64,000 nt of DNA. It comes from an uncultured Prevotella sp. GTDB lineage: Bacteria; Bacteroidota; Bacteroidia; Bacteroidales; Bacteroidaceae. Positions within the stretch are counted from its first letter, which is position 1, and each line of letters starts with the position of its first letter. Both the position numbers and the translations under genes were made by a program. The stretch lies in assembly GCA_947170265.1 (NCBI GenBank), contig CAMVSV010000002.1, forward strand, positions 1 through 64,000, in the 5' to 3' direction. Positions 36,508 through 46,100 of the stretch are shown here, one piece after another. Under the pieces are notes generated by a model. It saw only the letters and a program-made list of their open reading frames with translations, was not told the DNA's origin and made no database searches.

Positions 36508-36837
36508 TCAGCCCCGCACCTTTCTCATATACCTCAGCCACGCATAGTGCCTGCGTTTCTTCAGATAGTCAAAATCATACATGTTTGAGTAGGCTTCGCG
36601 CTCAAACGAGAGGTTCTCATAGGCATTCCCACGCATGAACAGCCTCACTACCCACTCCACGACATACCATATATAGTATGGCACCACCGCCATCTCAAGC
36701 ATCTGGGCGGTGTGTATGCGCTCATGGTTGACGAGCGACGGAGTGATGACCTCCTTCGGACGGCATACAAGCACTCCGAAGAGGTTTATGGCAGCAAACC
36801 TCTTCGGCGGAAAACCACGCATGCGGAGTATCTTCAT
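36508..36837 (-). CDS. Small membrane protein with HERIHTAQ motif
   Basis: A 109-aa protein. NHERIHTAQM (about residues 38-47) has the HExxH zinc-binding signature, followed by a hydrophobic helix (about residues 49-70) and a basic, aromatic tail with an FEREAY motif whose Glu could be a third ligand. Similar short proteins are common and uncharacterised in Bacteroidetes. A membrane zinc peptidase is possible, but 109 residues is small for one. It lies 37 bp after the zinc-ribbon gene, on the same strand. Confidence 0.7.
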   Translation of the reverse strand: MKILRMRGFPPKRFAAINLFGVLVCRPKEVITPSLVNHERIHTAQMLEMAVVPYYIWYVVEWVVRLFMRGNAYENLSFEREAYSNMYDFDYLKKRRHYAWLRYMRKVRG

Positions 36838-36874
36838 AGCTGGAAAATGTAACGGTAAACACTATATCCCGCCG

Positions 36875-37378
36875 CTACTCGGTCTCTATGGCCTCGACCT
36901 TCGGGGCTGGAGCAGCCTCGGCAGCGGGAGCCTCAGCCTTTGACTCGGCGGCAGGCTCAGCACTCTCGCCCGATGCGGCTGTCTCTTCCTCAGCCTTCTC
37001 CTCCTTGGGCTGACGACGTATGCTGTTGAACATCTTCTCGGCTTCCTTCTTCTCCTGCTCCTCGGCTTTTGCCGCTGCTGCCGTATCCACCTTCTGAGCC
37101 GCCTCGAAATGCAGCTCGTCGCGGTCGGCAAGAGTGGAGTCGGGCTCTATGAGGGTGCGCACATAGTCGGGATCGTTGTGGTGAAGAATGAACTGTGCCA
37201 CGCTGAGCACCACCACCAACGACAGTCCCACGGCAATGAATATCATCATGCCGCGACTGAGCTGTGGCTCGCCACCCTTTTCCTTGTCTTTATTCTTGTT
37301 CTCTGGCAACGGAGCACCGCACTGCTGGCAGTACCTCATCTTTCCGTTGACCTCTGCATTACATTCCGGACACTTCAT
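36875..37378 (-). CDS. Zinc-ribbon membrane protein with acidic Ala/Glu/Pro tail
   Basis: A 167-aa protein. An N-terminal zinc ribbon (CPECNAEVNGKMRYCQQCG, residues 3-21) precedes a single membrane helix (about residues 44-64). The C-terminal 60 residues are of low complexity, rich in Ala, Glu and Pro. The cytosolic ribbon and external tail imply type II-like topology, which is an inference. Its promoter is supplied by the 77-bp repeat upstream, and it is probably cotranscribed with the HERIH protein. No function can be assigned. Confidence 0.75.
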   Translation of the reverse strand: MKCPECNAEVNGKMRYCQQCGAPLPENKNKDKEKGGEPQLSRGMMIFIAVGLSLVVVLSVAQFILHHNDPDYVRTLIEPDSTLADRDELHFEAAQKVDTAAAAKAEEQEKKEAEKMFNSIRRQPKEEKAEEETAASGESAEPAAESKAEAPAAEAAPAPKVEAIETE

Positions 37379-37400
37379 TGTTTTTCATTGTTAGCCTATG

Positions 37401-37431
37401 CAAAGGTACGAATAAGCGAGCGAAACGCAAA
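37401..37431 (-). promoter_or_regulatory. Repeat-borne promoter for the zinc-ribbon gene
   Basis: On the minus strand: TTTG (37431-37428), 19 bp, TACCTTTG (37408-37401). The -7 box ends 22 bp before the start codon at 37378, identical to the spacing at the MATE gene. Confidence 0.75.
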
Positions 37432-37554
37432 GGGAAAACTCGTTTTTCCTTTCTTTTCCGAGCGAAAGTACCTTATCCAAAGGTACGAATAAGCGAGCAC
37501 AATGCAAAAGGAAAGCTTGCTTTTCTTTTCATTGTCGAGCGAAAGTACCTTATC
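37401..37554. repeat. 77-bp tandem repeat, locus 2 (two units)
   Basis: Units start at 37401 and 37478, 77 bp apart, and are nearly identical to units 1 and 2 at 32096. Order is preserved: the first unit at each locus has GAGCGAAA(A/C)GCAAAGGG, the second GAGCACAATGCAAAAGG. This suggests one locus was copied from the other or both from a common array. The rest of the 340-bp gap (37555-37718) carries the promoter of the M6 protease gene. Confidence 0.92.
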
Positions 37555-37609
37555 CCCCACCCTCCAATTTATCTTTTCATTTGTTAATAACACACAAAAA
37601 ACGCATCCT

Positions 37610-37643
37610 TTTGCCGCCATTAAAGGAAAAAGACATACCTTTG
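37610..37643 (+). promoter_or_regulatory. Possible promoter of the M6 protease gene
   Basis: TACCTTTG (37636-37643) is a good -7 box 75 bp before the start; the nearest TTTG (37610-37613) gives a rather long 22-bp spacer. Confidence 0.45.
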
Positions 37644-37718
37644 TATGCAGAAAATATTCACAAACAAGCAAGAGAAAGATAATACTGCTTGAAAAACAAA
37701 GAGAAAAACTCATATTAC

Positions 37719-39959
37719 ATGAAAAGACTATCAACATTGTTGCTGCTACTCACAGCAACAGCAGCAAGCTTTGCCATGCCCGTGAAGAAAGGAGTGTGGC
37801 ACACCATGAAAACCGCCAATGGCACGGAAGTGAGAGTACAGGCCATGGGCGACGAACACATGCACTTCATGCAAGCCGAAGACGGCACATGCTATACAGT
37901 GAGAGACAACATGCTCGTGCCTGCCAATATGGAAGCAATGACAAAGAAGGCCATGCAGCGACGCGCCACGGTTGCCAAGCAGCAGCAACGGCAGATGAAA
38001 GCCATGCGGAAGCTGGGAGGCTCCGGTGCCGCATATATCGGCACGAAGAAAGCCCTTGTGATACTGGTGGAGTTCTCCGGTACCAGCTTCAGGGAAGGAC
38101 ACGACCAAGACAAGTTCTACGAACTGCTCAACACAAAAGGCTACACCACCAGCGAAGGCTTCCGCGGCAGTGCCCACGACTATTTCTGGGACCAGAGCGC
38201 ACAGCAGTTCAACCTGTGGTTCGACGTGGTGGGTCCCTATGCGCTCAAGAGACCCTACAGCTACTACGGCAAGAACAGCCCCAGCAACGACCCCGATGCC
38301 GACGATGCCAACATGTATGACTTCGTGAAGGATGCCATCACCGCCGCACAGAAAGACGTGAAGGATGCCTCACCCTACGACTGGGACGGCGACGGCTATG
38401 CCGACATGGTGTTTTTCCTCTATGCCGGCTATGGTGCCGCCGACAACTACCCCTACAAGAGCGAAACCATCTGGCCACACATGTATACCTATTCAGAGCT
38501 CGGCGGCAGCAACCTGCAGCTCGGTGGCAAACTGATAAACACCTATGCGTGCAGCAACGAGATACAGAGCGACGAGAACATCTGCGGCATTGGCACCTTC
38601 TGCCATGAGTTCAGCCACTGTCTGGGCTTCCCCGACTTCTACGACACAAGCTACGGTGGCTATGTGGGTACCGACGAATATGACCTCATGTGCGGCGGCG
38701 GCTACCTGGGCAACGGTTTCTGTCCTCCCTCCTACACCGCCTACGAGAAGATGGTGGCAGGATGGCAGCAGCCCATAGAGCTCAATGAGAACCGTAACGT
38801 GGAGAGCATCAAGCCCTTCAGCGAATATGGCAACTCATACATCATATACAACCAAGCCCACCCCGATGAATTCTACATCATGGAGAACAGGCAGAAGACC
38901 GGATGGGACAAATACATTCCCGGCAAGGGACTGGTCATTTACCATGCCGACTACGACAAGGAGATATGGGACTGGAACATGCCCAACACCGTTGCCAACT
39001 ACTCGTACATAGGAGGACCGAACAACGACCATGAACGCTTCAGCATAGTCAAGGCAAACAACAACAAGAACAATCCCGCAAAGTTCCCCTACCCCTACAC
39101 AAGCAGTAATACGACAAACAACAGCCTGACCAACACCACCACACCGGCGGCAACGCTCTACAACCGCAACACCGACAACAGCAAGAAGCTCAACGCCTCG
39201 GTGCTCGACATAACACAGAACAGCGACGGCACCATATCGTTCAGCTTCGACAACGGAGTGGAGCCGGCAGAAGCAATAGCCCCTGTCGATGCCGACCCAG
39301 TATATAACGCTGTGGAAGAAGAAGACCCAGGCAGGCTGATAACCGACGACGACGATGACCCCGACCCCGTGGTGAAGGAAGGTGACTATGTGAAGGTTAC
39401 CGACGACAGCGAGATAATCATTGGCAGGGAGTATGCCCTCGTGAACGAGGAAAACCAGATGGTGGCTGGCGAGCTCGGCACACAGTATTTCTCGGGCATA
39501 GAAGCTGAGTTCGGCAAGTATTCGTTCTCAAGCGACGATGTCACCACGCTGTGTCTCGGAGGTGAAGACGGCGCCTACACCCTGCAGCTCGCCGACGGAA
39601 CATACCTCACCACAGAGAAATCGCTGGAGCTGCTCACGAGCGACAAGCCTTCGAACATCTGGATGATAGAGAAGACCAGCGACGGCTATGTGGTGAAGAC
39701 CGCCGACCACGGCACCATACAATTCAGGCTGTTCTACAACAACTCGAGGTTCCTGAACTATCTCACCGCACACGAGCCGGCAGTGCTCTATCTCAAGACC
39801 ACCGACATGCCCAACCCCGTGAATGCCATACGCAACATATCAGCCACCGCACCACAAAAGGTGAACATATATTCCATAGACGGCAGACACATCGGCTCCG
39901 ACCTCGGCAGCCTGAGGAAAGGCATCTACATCGTGAATGGAAAGAAAGTGGTGAAATGA
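37719..39959 (+). CDS. Secreted M6-family metalloprotease
   Basis: A 746-aa secreted protein. It has a signal peptide (about residues 1-19), a propeptide-like region, and a catalytic domain with HEFSHCLGFPD (HEFSH at residues 296-300) typical of M6 (immune inhibitor A-like) zinc proteases. Asn/Thr-rich and acidic linkers follow (DDDDDPDP near residue 545), then a beta-rich domain and a tail, IYSIDGRHIGSDLG then VNGKKVVK, like a type IX sorting signal. It should act at the cell surface or outside. The ATG at 37719 is chosen because the signal peptide begins there. Confidence 0.9.
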   Translation: MKRLSTLLLLLTATAASFAMPVKKGVWHTMKTANGTEVRVQAMGDEHMHFMQAEDGTCYTVRDNMLVPANMEAMTKKAMQRRATVAKQQQRQMKAMRKLGGSGAAYIGTKKALVILVEFSGTSFREGHDQDKFYELLNTKGYTTSEGFRGSAHDYFWDQSAQQFNLWFDVVGPYALKRPYSYYGKNSPSNDPDADDANMYDFVKDAITAAQKDVKDASPYDWDGDGYADMVFFLYAGYGAADNYPYKSETIWPHMYTYSELGGSNLQLGGKLINTYACSNEIQSDENICGIGTFCHEFSHCLGFPDFYDTSYGGYVGTDEYDLMCGGGYLGNGFCPPSYTAYEKMVAGWQQPIELNENRNVESIKPFSEYGNSYIIYNQAHPDEFYIMENRQKTGWDKYIPGKGLVIYHADYDKEIWDWNMPNTVANYSYIGGPNNDHERFSIVKANNNKNNPAKFPYPYTSSNTTNNSLTNTTTPAATLYNRNTDNSKKLNASVLDITQNSDGTISFSFDNGVEPAEAIAPVDADPVYNAVEEEDPGRLITDDDDDPDPVVKEGDYVKVTDDSEIIIGREYALVNEENQMVAGELGTQYFSGIEAEFGKYSFSSDDVTTLCLGGEDGAYTLQLADGTYLTTEKSLELLTSDKPSNIWMIEKTSDGYVVKTADHGTIQFRLFYNNSRFLNYLTAHEPAVLYLKTTDMPNPVNAIRNISATAPQKVNIYSIDGRHIGSDLGSLRKGIYIVNGKKVVK

Positions 39960-39971
39960 CATCCCGAAACA

Positions 39972-40013
39972 AAAAAGCCCCCGGCTCCTCATGAAAGGAA
40001 CCGGGGGCTTTTT
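39972..40013. terminator. Bidirectional terminator between the M6 protease and clpB
   Basis: AAAAAGCCCCCGG (39972-39984) pairs with CCGGGGGCTTTTT (40001-40013), flanked by A and T runs. It separates converging genes. Confidence 0.88.
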
Positions 40014-40026
40014 CCATCTGCAAGAA

Positions 40027-42552
40027 CTAATTTCTGAACACCAGTCCGTCGCCGAAGCAGTCGATTATTATAGGCTTGCTGCGGTCAACCTTGCCGGCGA
40101 GAATTTGTTTCGACAGGTCGTTGAGCACATGGTGCTGTATGGCGCGCTTCACCGGACGGGCACCGAAGTCAGGGTCATAGCCCTCGGTGGCGAGGAAGTC
40201 TATGGCTTGGGGCGTGGCTTCGAGCTCAAAGCCCTGTGATGCAAGCATGCTCTTCACCTTCTCAAGCTGCAAGGTCACCACCTTGGCAATCTGTTCCTTC
40301 GACAGCTGCTCAAAGGTTATAATCTCATCGATACGGTTGAGGAATTCCGGCCGCATGGTGGCACGGAGCTGTTCCCGCGTGGCATTGCTCGTCATTATTA
40401 TGATGGTGTTCTTGAAGTTGGCGGTACGTCCCTTGTTGTCGGTCAGACGACCGTCGTCGAGCACCTGCAGCAGTATGTTGAACACGTCGGGATGGGCTTT
40501 CTCTATCTCGTCGAAGAGCACCACAGAGTAAGGCTTGCGTCTCACTGCCTCGGTGAGCTGTCCACCCTCGTCGTAGCCCACATAGCCCGGAGGGGCTCCA
40601 ATGAGTCGGCTCACGGTGTGTTTCTCCTGATATTCGCTCATGTCGATGCGGGTAATCATCTGCTCGTCGTTGAACAGGTATTCTGCCAGAGTCTTTGCCA
40701 GCTCGGTCTTTCCCACACCGGTGGTGCCGAGGAATATGAACGAGGCTATGGGTCGCTTGGGGTCTTGCAGTCCGGCACGGCTTCGTCTCACGGCATCGCT
40801 CACGGCATTGATGGCTTCGTCCTGTCCTATCACCCTGCGGTGGAGCTCATCCTCGAGATGCAGGAGTTTCTCTCTCTCGCTCTGCATCATGCGGCTCACG
40901 GGGATGCCCGTCCAACGGCTCACCACCTCGGCAATGTCGTCGGCGGTGACCTCTTCCCTGACGAGCTTGTTGCCCTCTGCCGATGCCTTCATCTGTGCGG
41001 AGATGCGCTGTATGTCTTCGTCGAGTCGCTTGAGCTCGCCGTAGCGTATCTCTGCCACCCGCTGATAGTTGCCCTCGCGCTCAGCTCTCTCGGCTTCGAA
41101 CTTCAGCTGTTCAATCTGCTGCTTGTCCTGCTGTATCTTGTTGACAAGGGCTTTCTCGCTCTCCCACTTTGCGCGGAAGGCATGCTCCTGCTCCCTGAGC
41201 TCGGCAATCTCCTGGTCGAGGCGAGTGGTCTTCTCGGTGTCTTTCTCACCGCTGTCACCGGCTTCACGGCGTATGCTCTCGCGCTCAATCTCCAGCTGCA
41301 TGAGGCGACGGCTGATTTCGTCGAGCTCCTCGGGCACAGAGTCGCGCTCCATCCTGAGCTTGGCAGCAGCCTCGTCCATGAGGTCTATGGCCTTATCGGG
41401 CAGGAAACGGTCGCTGATATAGCGTTCCGAGAGCTTCACGGCGGCTATGCATGCATCGTCTTGTATGCGCACCTTGTGGTGGTTCTCGTAGCGTTCCTTC
41501 AGTCCACGCAGTATGCTTATGGCACTCAGCTCGTCGGGTTCGTCAACCATCACGGTCTGGAAGCGTCGCTCCAGTGCCTTGTCCTTCTCGAAGTATTTCT
41601 GATATTCGTTGAGTGTAGTGGCACCGATGGCACGCAGCTCGCCCCTGGCGAGTGCCGGCTTGAGGATGTTGGCGGCATCCATGGCTCCCTCGCCTCCGCC
41701 TGCTCCCACAAGGGTGTGTATCTCATCGATGAAGAGAATGATGTTGCCTTCGGCTTGGGTCACCTCTTTCACCACGCTCTTGAGCCTTTCCTCAAACTCA
41801 CCCTTGTACTTGGCACCGGCAAGCAGGGCACCCATGTCAAGGGAATAGAGCTGTTTGTCCTTGAGGTTCTCGGGTACGTCACCGCGCACAATCCTTCCGG
41901 CGAGCCCTTCCACGATGGCTGTTTTACCCGTTCCGGGTTCACCTATCAGTATAGGGTTGTTTTTCGTGCGTCGAGAGAGTATCTGCAACACGCGCCGTAT
42001 CTCGTCATCGCGTCCTACCACGGGGTCGAGCTTTCCTGCCCTGGCATCCTCCACGAGGTTTCGGGCATACTTGGAAAGGGCCTGGTAGTTGTCGTCGGCA
42101 CTCTGGCTCTGCACCTTCTGTCCCTGACGCAGGGCATCGACGGCTTTCTTCATGTCGCTCTCGGTGATGCCGGCATCTTTCATTATGCGGCTGGCGGAAC
42201 TGCCCACGATGAGCAACGCCATGAGCAGCGGCTCCACGCTGACAAACTCATCGCCCATCTGCGTGGCGATTTCCTGTGCCTTGAGCAACACCTTGTTGGC
42301 ATCGGCAGAGAGATAAGGCTCTCCGCCCTGCACCTTCGGCAGGTGTTGGAGCTCACTGTTGACGAGCGTCTCCATCTGCAAGGCATTCACGCCGAGCTTC
42401 TGGAAGAGGAAGGTGGTCACGTCCTTGGCTTTCTCCATCACTCCATGCAGCAGATGCACAGGTTCTATTGCCTGCTGCTGGTTGAGCTGCGCGTTGTTCA
42501 CGGCAGCCTGAATGCTCTCCTGAGCTTTGATTGTAAATTTCTCGAGTGTCAT
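40027..42552 (-). CDS. clpB: ATP-dependent disaggregase ClpB
   Basis: An 841-aa AAA+ chaperone. It has an N-terminal Clp repeat domain, NBD1 with [13 protein letters not shown] and [20 protein letters not shown], the coiled-coil middle domain (about residues 400-520) and NBD2 with [28 protein letters not shown] and RPEFLNRID. With DnaK it resolubilises aggregates. Between the sensor-1 TSN and RPEFLNRID there are only 10 residues, against about 30 in E. coli ClpB, which explains the short total length. It is a single gene with no visible CIRCE element. Confidence 0.94.
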   Translation of the reverse strand: MTLEKFTIKAQESIQAAVNNAQLNQQQAIEPVHLLHGVMEKAKDVTTFLFQKLGVNALQMETLVNSELQHLPKVQGGEPYLSADANKVLLKAQEIATQMGDEFVSVEPLLMALLIVGSSASRIMKDAGITESDMKKAVDALRQGQKVQSQSADDNYQALSKYARNLVEDARAGKLDPVVGRDDEIRRVLQILSRRTKNNPILIGEPGTGKTAIVEGLAGRIVRGDVPENLKDKQLYSLDMGALLAGAKYKGEFEERLKSVVKEVTQAEGNIILFIDEIHTLVGAGGGEGAMDAANILKPALARGELRAIGATTLNEYQKYFEKDKALERRFQTVMVDEPDELSAISILRGLKERYENHHKVRIQDDACIAAVKLSERYISDRFLPDKAIDLMDEAAAKLRMERDSVPEELDEISRRLMQLEIERESIRREAGDSGEKDTEKTTRLDQEIAELREQEHAFRAKWESEKALVNKIQQDKQQIEQLKFEAERAEREGNYQRVAEIRYGELKRLDEDIQRISAQMKASAEGNKLVREEVTADDIAEVVSRWTGIPVSRMMQSEREKLLHLEDELHRRVIGQDEAINAVSDAVRRSRAGLQDPKRPIASFIFLGTTGVGKTELAKTLAEYLFNDEQMITRIDMSEYQEKHTVSRLIGAPPGYVGYDEGGQLTEAVRRKPYSVVLFDEIEKAHPDVFNILLQVLDDGRLTDNKGRTANFKNTIIIMTSNATREQLRATMRPEFLNRIDEIITFEQLSKEQIAKVVTLQLEKVKSMLASQGFELEATPQAIDFLATEGYDPDFGARPVKRAIQHHVLNDLSKQILAGKVDRSKPIIIDCFGDGLVFRN

Positions 42553-43118
42553 GGTTTTTCTCCTTTCTTGTTTTTATTCTAATCGACATACATCAAAAGC
42601 CATGCCAAAAAGTCACTCTCCATGTCAACGAGCACCACAATCTTCCTGCCATAATGTTAAGATATTGGTGTAGATACATAAGCGGTTGAAAGATGTTTTA
42701 GGGATTATTTGGAAAAAAACAATTATCTGTGATGTGGTTAAGCCATTGCTGTTTTTTGGAATGCGACAAAATGACGGCAGCAGATTGCTACGCCCCGAAA
42801 GGAGCAACCCGCAGTTAGCCCGGGGCAATGCCCTGGGTATGCGAATAATACACACAAACGCCCAGAATGGGCAAAAGCGTTATCACACGCCCTCAACTGG
42901 AATGCTTTTCTGCCACTTTGTCAGTAGTCTTCCAGCATTCTCACTGCACGATTTTCGGTGTAGCAACGGAAAAAAACACTGGTTTGCGGAAGCGTTGTCT
43001 GAAGGAATCTCGCTATCATCGAGACTGTTCTTCCATGCATACCAAATGTTTTTCATTAAAAACGAGGATGACACTGAAAAATTTGGTATATTTGCACATA
43101 ATTATAAATGCAACCACA
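42553..43118. other. Intergenic region between clpB and the macroglobulin gene
   Basis: A 566-bp divergent gap. It contains the GC-rich repeat half-copy (42791-42880) and a -7 box TATATTTG (43087-43094) 24 bp before the macroglobulin start, with no good -33 partner. The long upstream reading frame that runs into the macroglobulin gene passes through repeat DNA and is not considered coding. Confidence 0.65.
42791..42880. repeat. GC-rich repeat element, half copy
   Basis: CGCCCCGAAAGGAGC, GCAGTTAGCCCGGGGCAATG, CCCTGGGTATG and CGCCCAGAATGGGCAAAAGCG follow the order of one arm and the core of the 36191-36382 element, but the mirror half is missing or decayed. Confidence 0.75.
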
Positions 43119-46100
43119 ATGAAAAGAAACCTAATCCTTATACTTATGAGCATATTGGCGCTGTCAGCAAGAGCGCAATCGTATGACGACATGTGGAAAG
43201 CAGTGACAGAAGCAGAAAGAAAAGATCTGCCAAAGACACAGGTGGAAGAGTTGGATAAGATTGTAAGCAAAGCCAAGGAAGAGAAAGCCTACGGTCAGCT
43301 CCTCTCGGCTGAGCTTATGAGGATGGCTGTGAGGAAGTCAATATCGCCTGACTCCATAGGCAACGACATGGAGCACATGAAGGCGGCAGCCACGGCTGCG
43401 GAAGGCAGCGACCCGGTGCTCAGTGCCGTCTATGCGGCAGTGATAGGCAAGGTGATGCTTCAGGTCAACGCCCCCAACCTGGAATGGAACGACGACGACG
43501 GTAAGGCATGGCAGCAGAAAGCCCTCGCCCACCCCGAGTTGCTGGCACAGCACAGGACCAGCGAGTATCTGCCCCTGCTCAACGAAAAGAAAGGCAGCAA
43601 GCTCTTCGACAACGACCTGCTGCATGTGATGGCACTCACGGTTGACAACCCCGAGATGCTCTACAACCACTACCGCAACAACGGCAACCGCACGGCGGCA
43701 TGTATGGCGGCAGCACTAATGGTAAGCAAAGGCAAGCTCAAGGGCAGCCGCACCGAGCGCACGGCATGGATAGACAGCCGCATAGCCGACTACGGCGACC
43801 TGCCGGTGGCATGTGAGCTTGCCATGGCACGTCTGTCGCTCATGGACGGCAAGGTATCACAGCAGGAGGAAATCAAATATATAGACAACGCCCTGCAGCG
43901 ATGGAGTTCGTGGCAGCACACCAACAAGCTGAAGTCAAGGAGAGCGAAACTCGTGAACCCGCAGTTCAGCGTGGAACAGGAAGACCGCCGACCGCTGCCC
44001 TACCGACCACTCACCCTGAGACTCAACGACGTGCGCAACATAAAGCAGCTCGACGTCAAGGTGAGCCGCACCAAGCTCGATGGCGACACCAAGCTTCACG
44101 CCAACTCGGTTGATGACTACAAGGAGATAAAGAAAAACATTACCGCAGCCGACCTTCATGTCGTAAGCCGCAACTATGCCGACAGGAAAGACTATGAAAC
44201 GTTCAACGACTCCATAGTGCTTCCTCCAATGGCAGCAGGAGTATATCTCGTGGATTTCTACAACGACGGTGAGCGCATCAAGGGACAAAGCCGCATACTC
44301 TATGTGAGCAGTCTGTTTGTGATAGCCGAGAAACTGTCGGAAAACAAGGTTCGCTATGCCGTGGTTGACGCAGCTACCGGACAGCCCGTGAAGGGAGCAC
44401 ACCTGCGTCTCTCCAACGCCAGCAGATATTACAAAGGAAAGAAAGAAACCACCCTCACCACCAACAACAAGGGTGAAGCGGTCTATGAATATGCCGACAA
44501 AGAGGAACGCCTCTCCACGGTCTACCCATTTACCGCCGACGACAAAGCATGTGAGGAAGACGAGATATGGACTTCGTTCAGCTATTACGAAAGCAGCAAG
44601 GGTGCCAACAAGGTGAGACTCTACACCGACCGGAGCATATACCGACCGGGACAGACGGTGAGCTGCTCGGTGATAGCATTCCACAGAGACACCGACGGAC
44701 TCACCATGAGTGCCCTCGCCGACAAGAACACCGAGTTCACCCTCTATGATGCCAACGATCAGGCGATAGCAAGCCAGACGGTAAAGACCGACAGCTATGG
44801 CGTGGCAGCAACAGAGTTTACGTTGCCCACCAACATGCTCACGGGTGCCTTCACCGTGAAAGCCCGCATAGGAGGAGCTTCGGAAAGCAACACCATTCAT
44901 GTGGAGGAATACAAACGTCCTACCTTCGAAGTGGAATTCAACAGATACGAGGGAGCCTACCAACGCGGCGACACCATAACCGTAACCGGCAAAGCCAAGA
45001 GCTATGCGGGTGTGCCGGTGCAGGGTGCCACGGTGGCATACACCATAAAGCGGAGACAGTCATGGTGGTGCTGGTGGTTCCGTTACCACAACGACGAGGA
45101 GGAACTTGACAGAGGCGAGGCTGTGACCAACGACAACGGAGAGTTCAGCGTGAGGGTGCCCATGGTGCTTCCTCCGGAGATTGACGATGTGAGCGACCGT
45201 CGCGGTCTGTTCTACGACATCATGGTGGATGCCACCGTGACCGACCAAGGTGGCGAGAGCCACGGTGCCCAGACCGCACTGCCAATAGGCACCAAGAGTC
45301 TGTCGCTCTCGTGCAGCGTGCCACAACGCATACTCTCTGACGACGACGTGAAGATAAGCTTCAGTCTCAGAAACGCCTCCGGCAACGAGACCGACGGCAA
45401 TGTGACCTACCGCATTGACGGAGGAAAAGCCATGAAGACAAAAGCCAACAGCAGCATAACGGTGACACCCAAGCTGTCGTCGGGCAGACACAAGGTGACG
45501 GCAGAGTGCCAAGGCGAGACCGCCGAGGCTGAGTTCGTGGTGTTCTCCCTCAACGACAAACGTCCGGCTGCCAACACTCACGACTGGTTCTATGTAAGCG
45601 ACACACAGTTCCCACGCAACGGCAAGCCCGTGTATGTGCAGATAGGTTCTTCCGACCCCGACCTGCACATTCTCTATACCATTCTCTCCGGCAACAATAT
45701 TGTTGAAGAGGGTGCCATAGACCAAAGCAACGCACTCACCACACGCACCTTCACCTACAAGGAGGAATATGGTGACGGACTGAAAATGGTGTTTGCATGG
45801 GTGAAAGACGGAATATTCTACAACCACGAGACGCAAATAGCAAGACCGCAGCCCGACAAGCAGCTGAAACTGTCGTGGACAACCTTCCGCGACAAGCTCG
45901 AGCCGGGACAGAAGGAAGAGTGGACACTACATGTGAAGAACCCCGACGGCACACCCGCCGACGCACAGCTCATGTGCGCCATGTACGACAAGTCGCTCGA
46001 CCAACTCTACAACCACTCATGGAGCTTCTCGCTGCCGTTTGTCAACCACATACCGTCAACATCGTTCCGAGGCATTGACTACAGCCGACTGAGAGCACGC

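Noticed and set aside
40492..42582. 696-codon plus-strand ORF opposite clpB
   Set aside because: Antisense shadow of clpB; length reflects high GC codon bias, not coding.
42867..43118. N-terminal extension of the macroglobulin reading frame
   Set aside because: It passes through repeat DNA, lacks a signal peptide and is not needed; a clear signal peptide begins at 43119.
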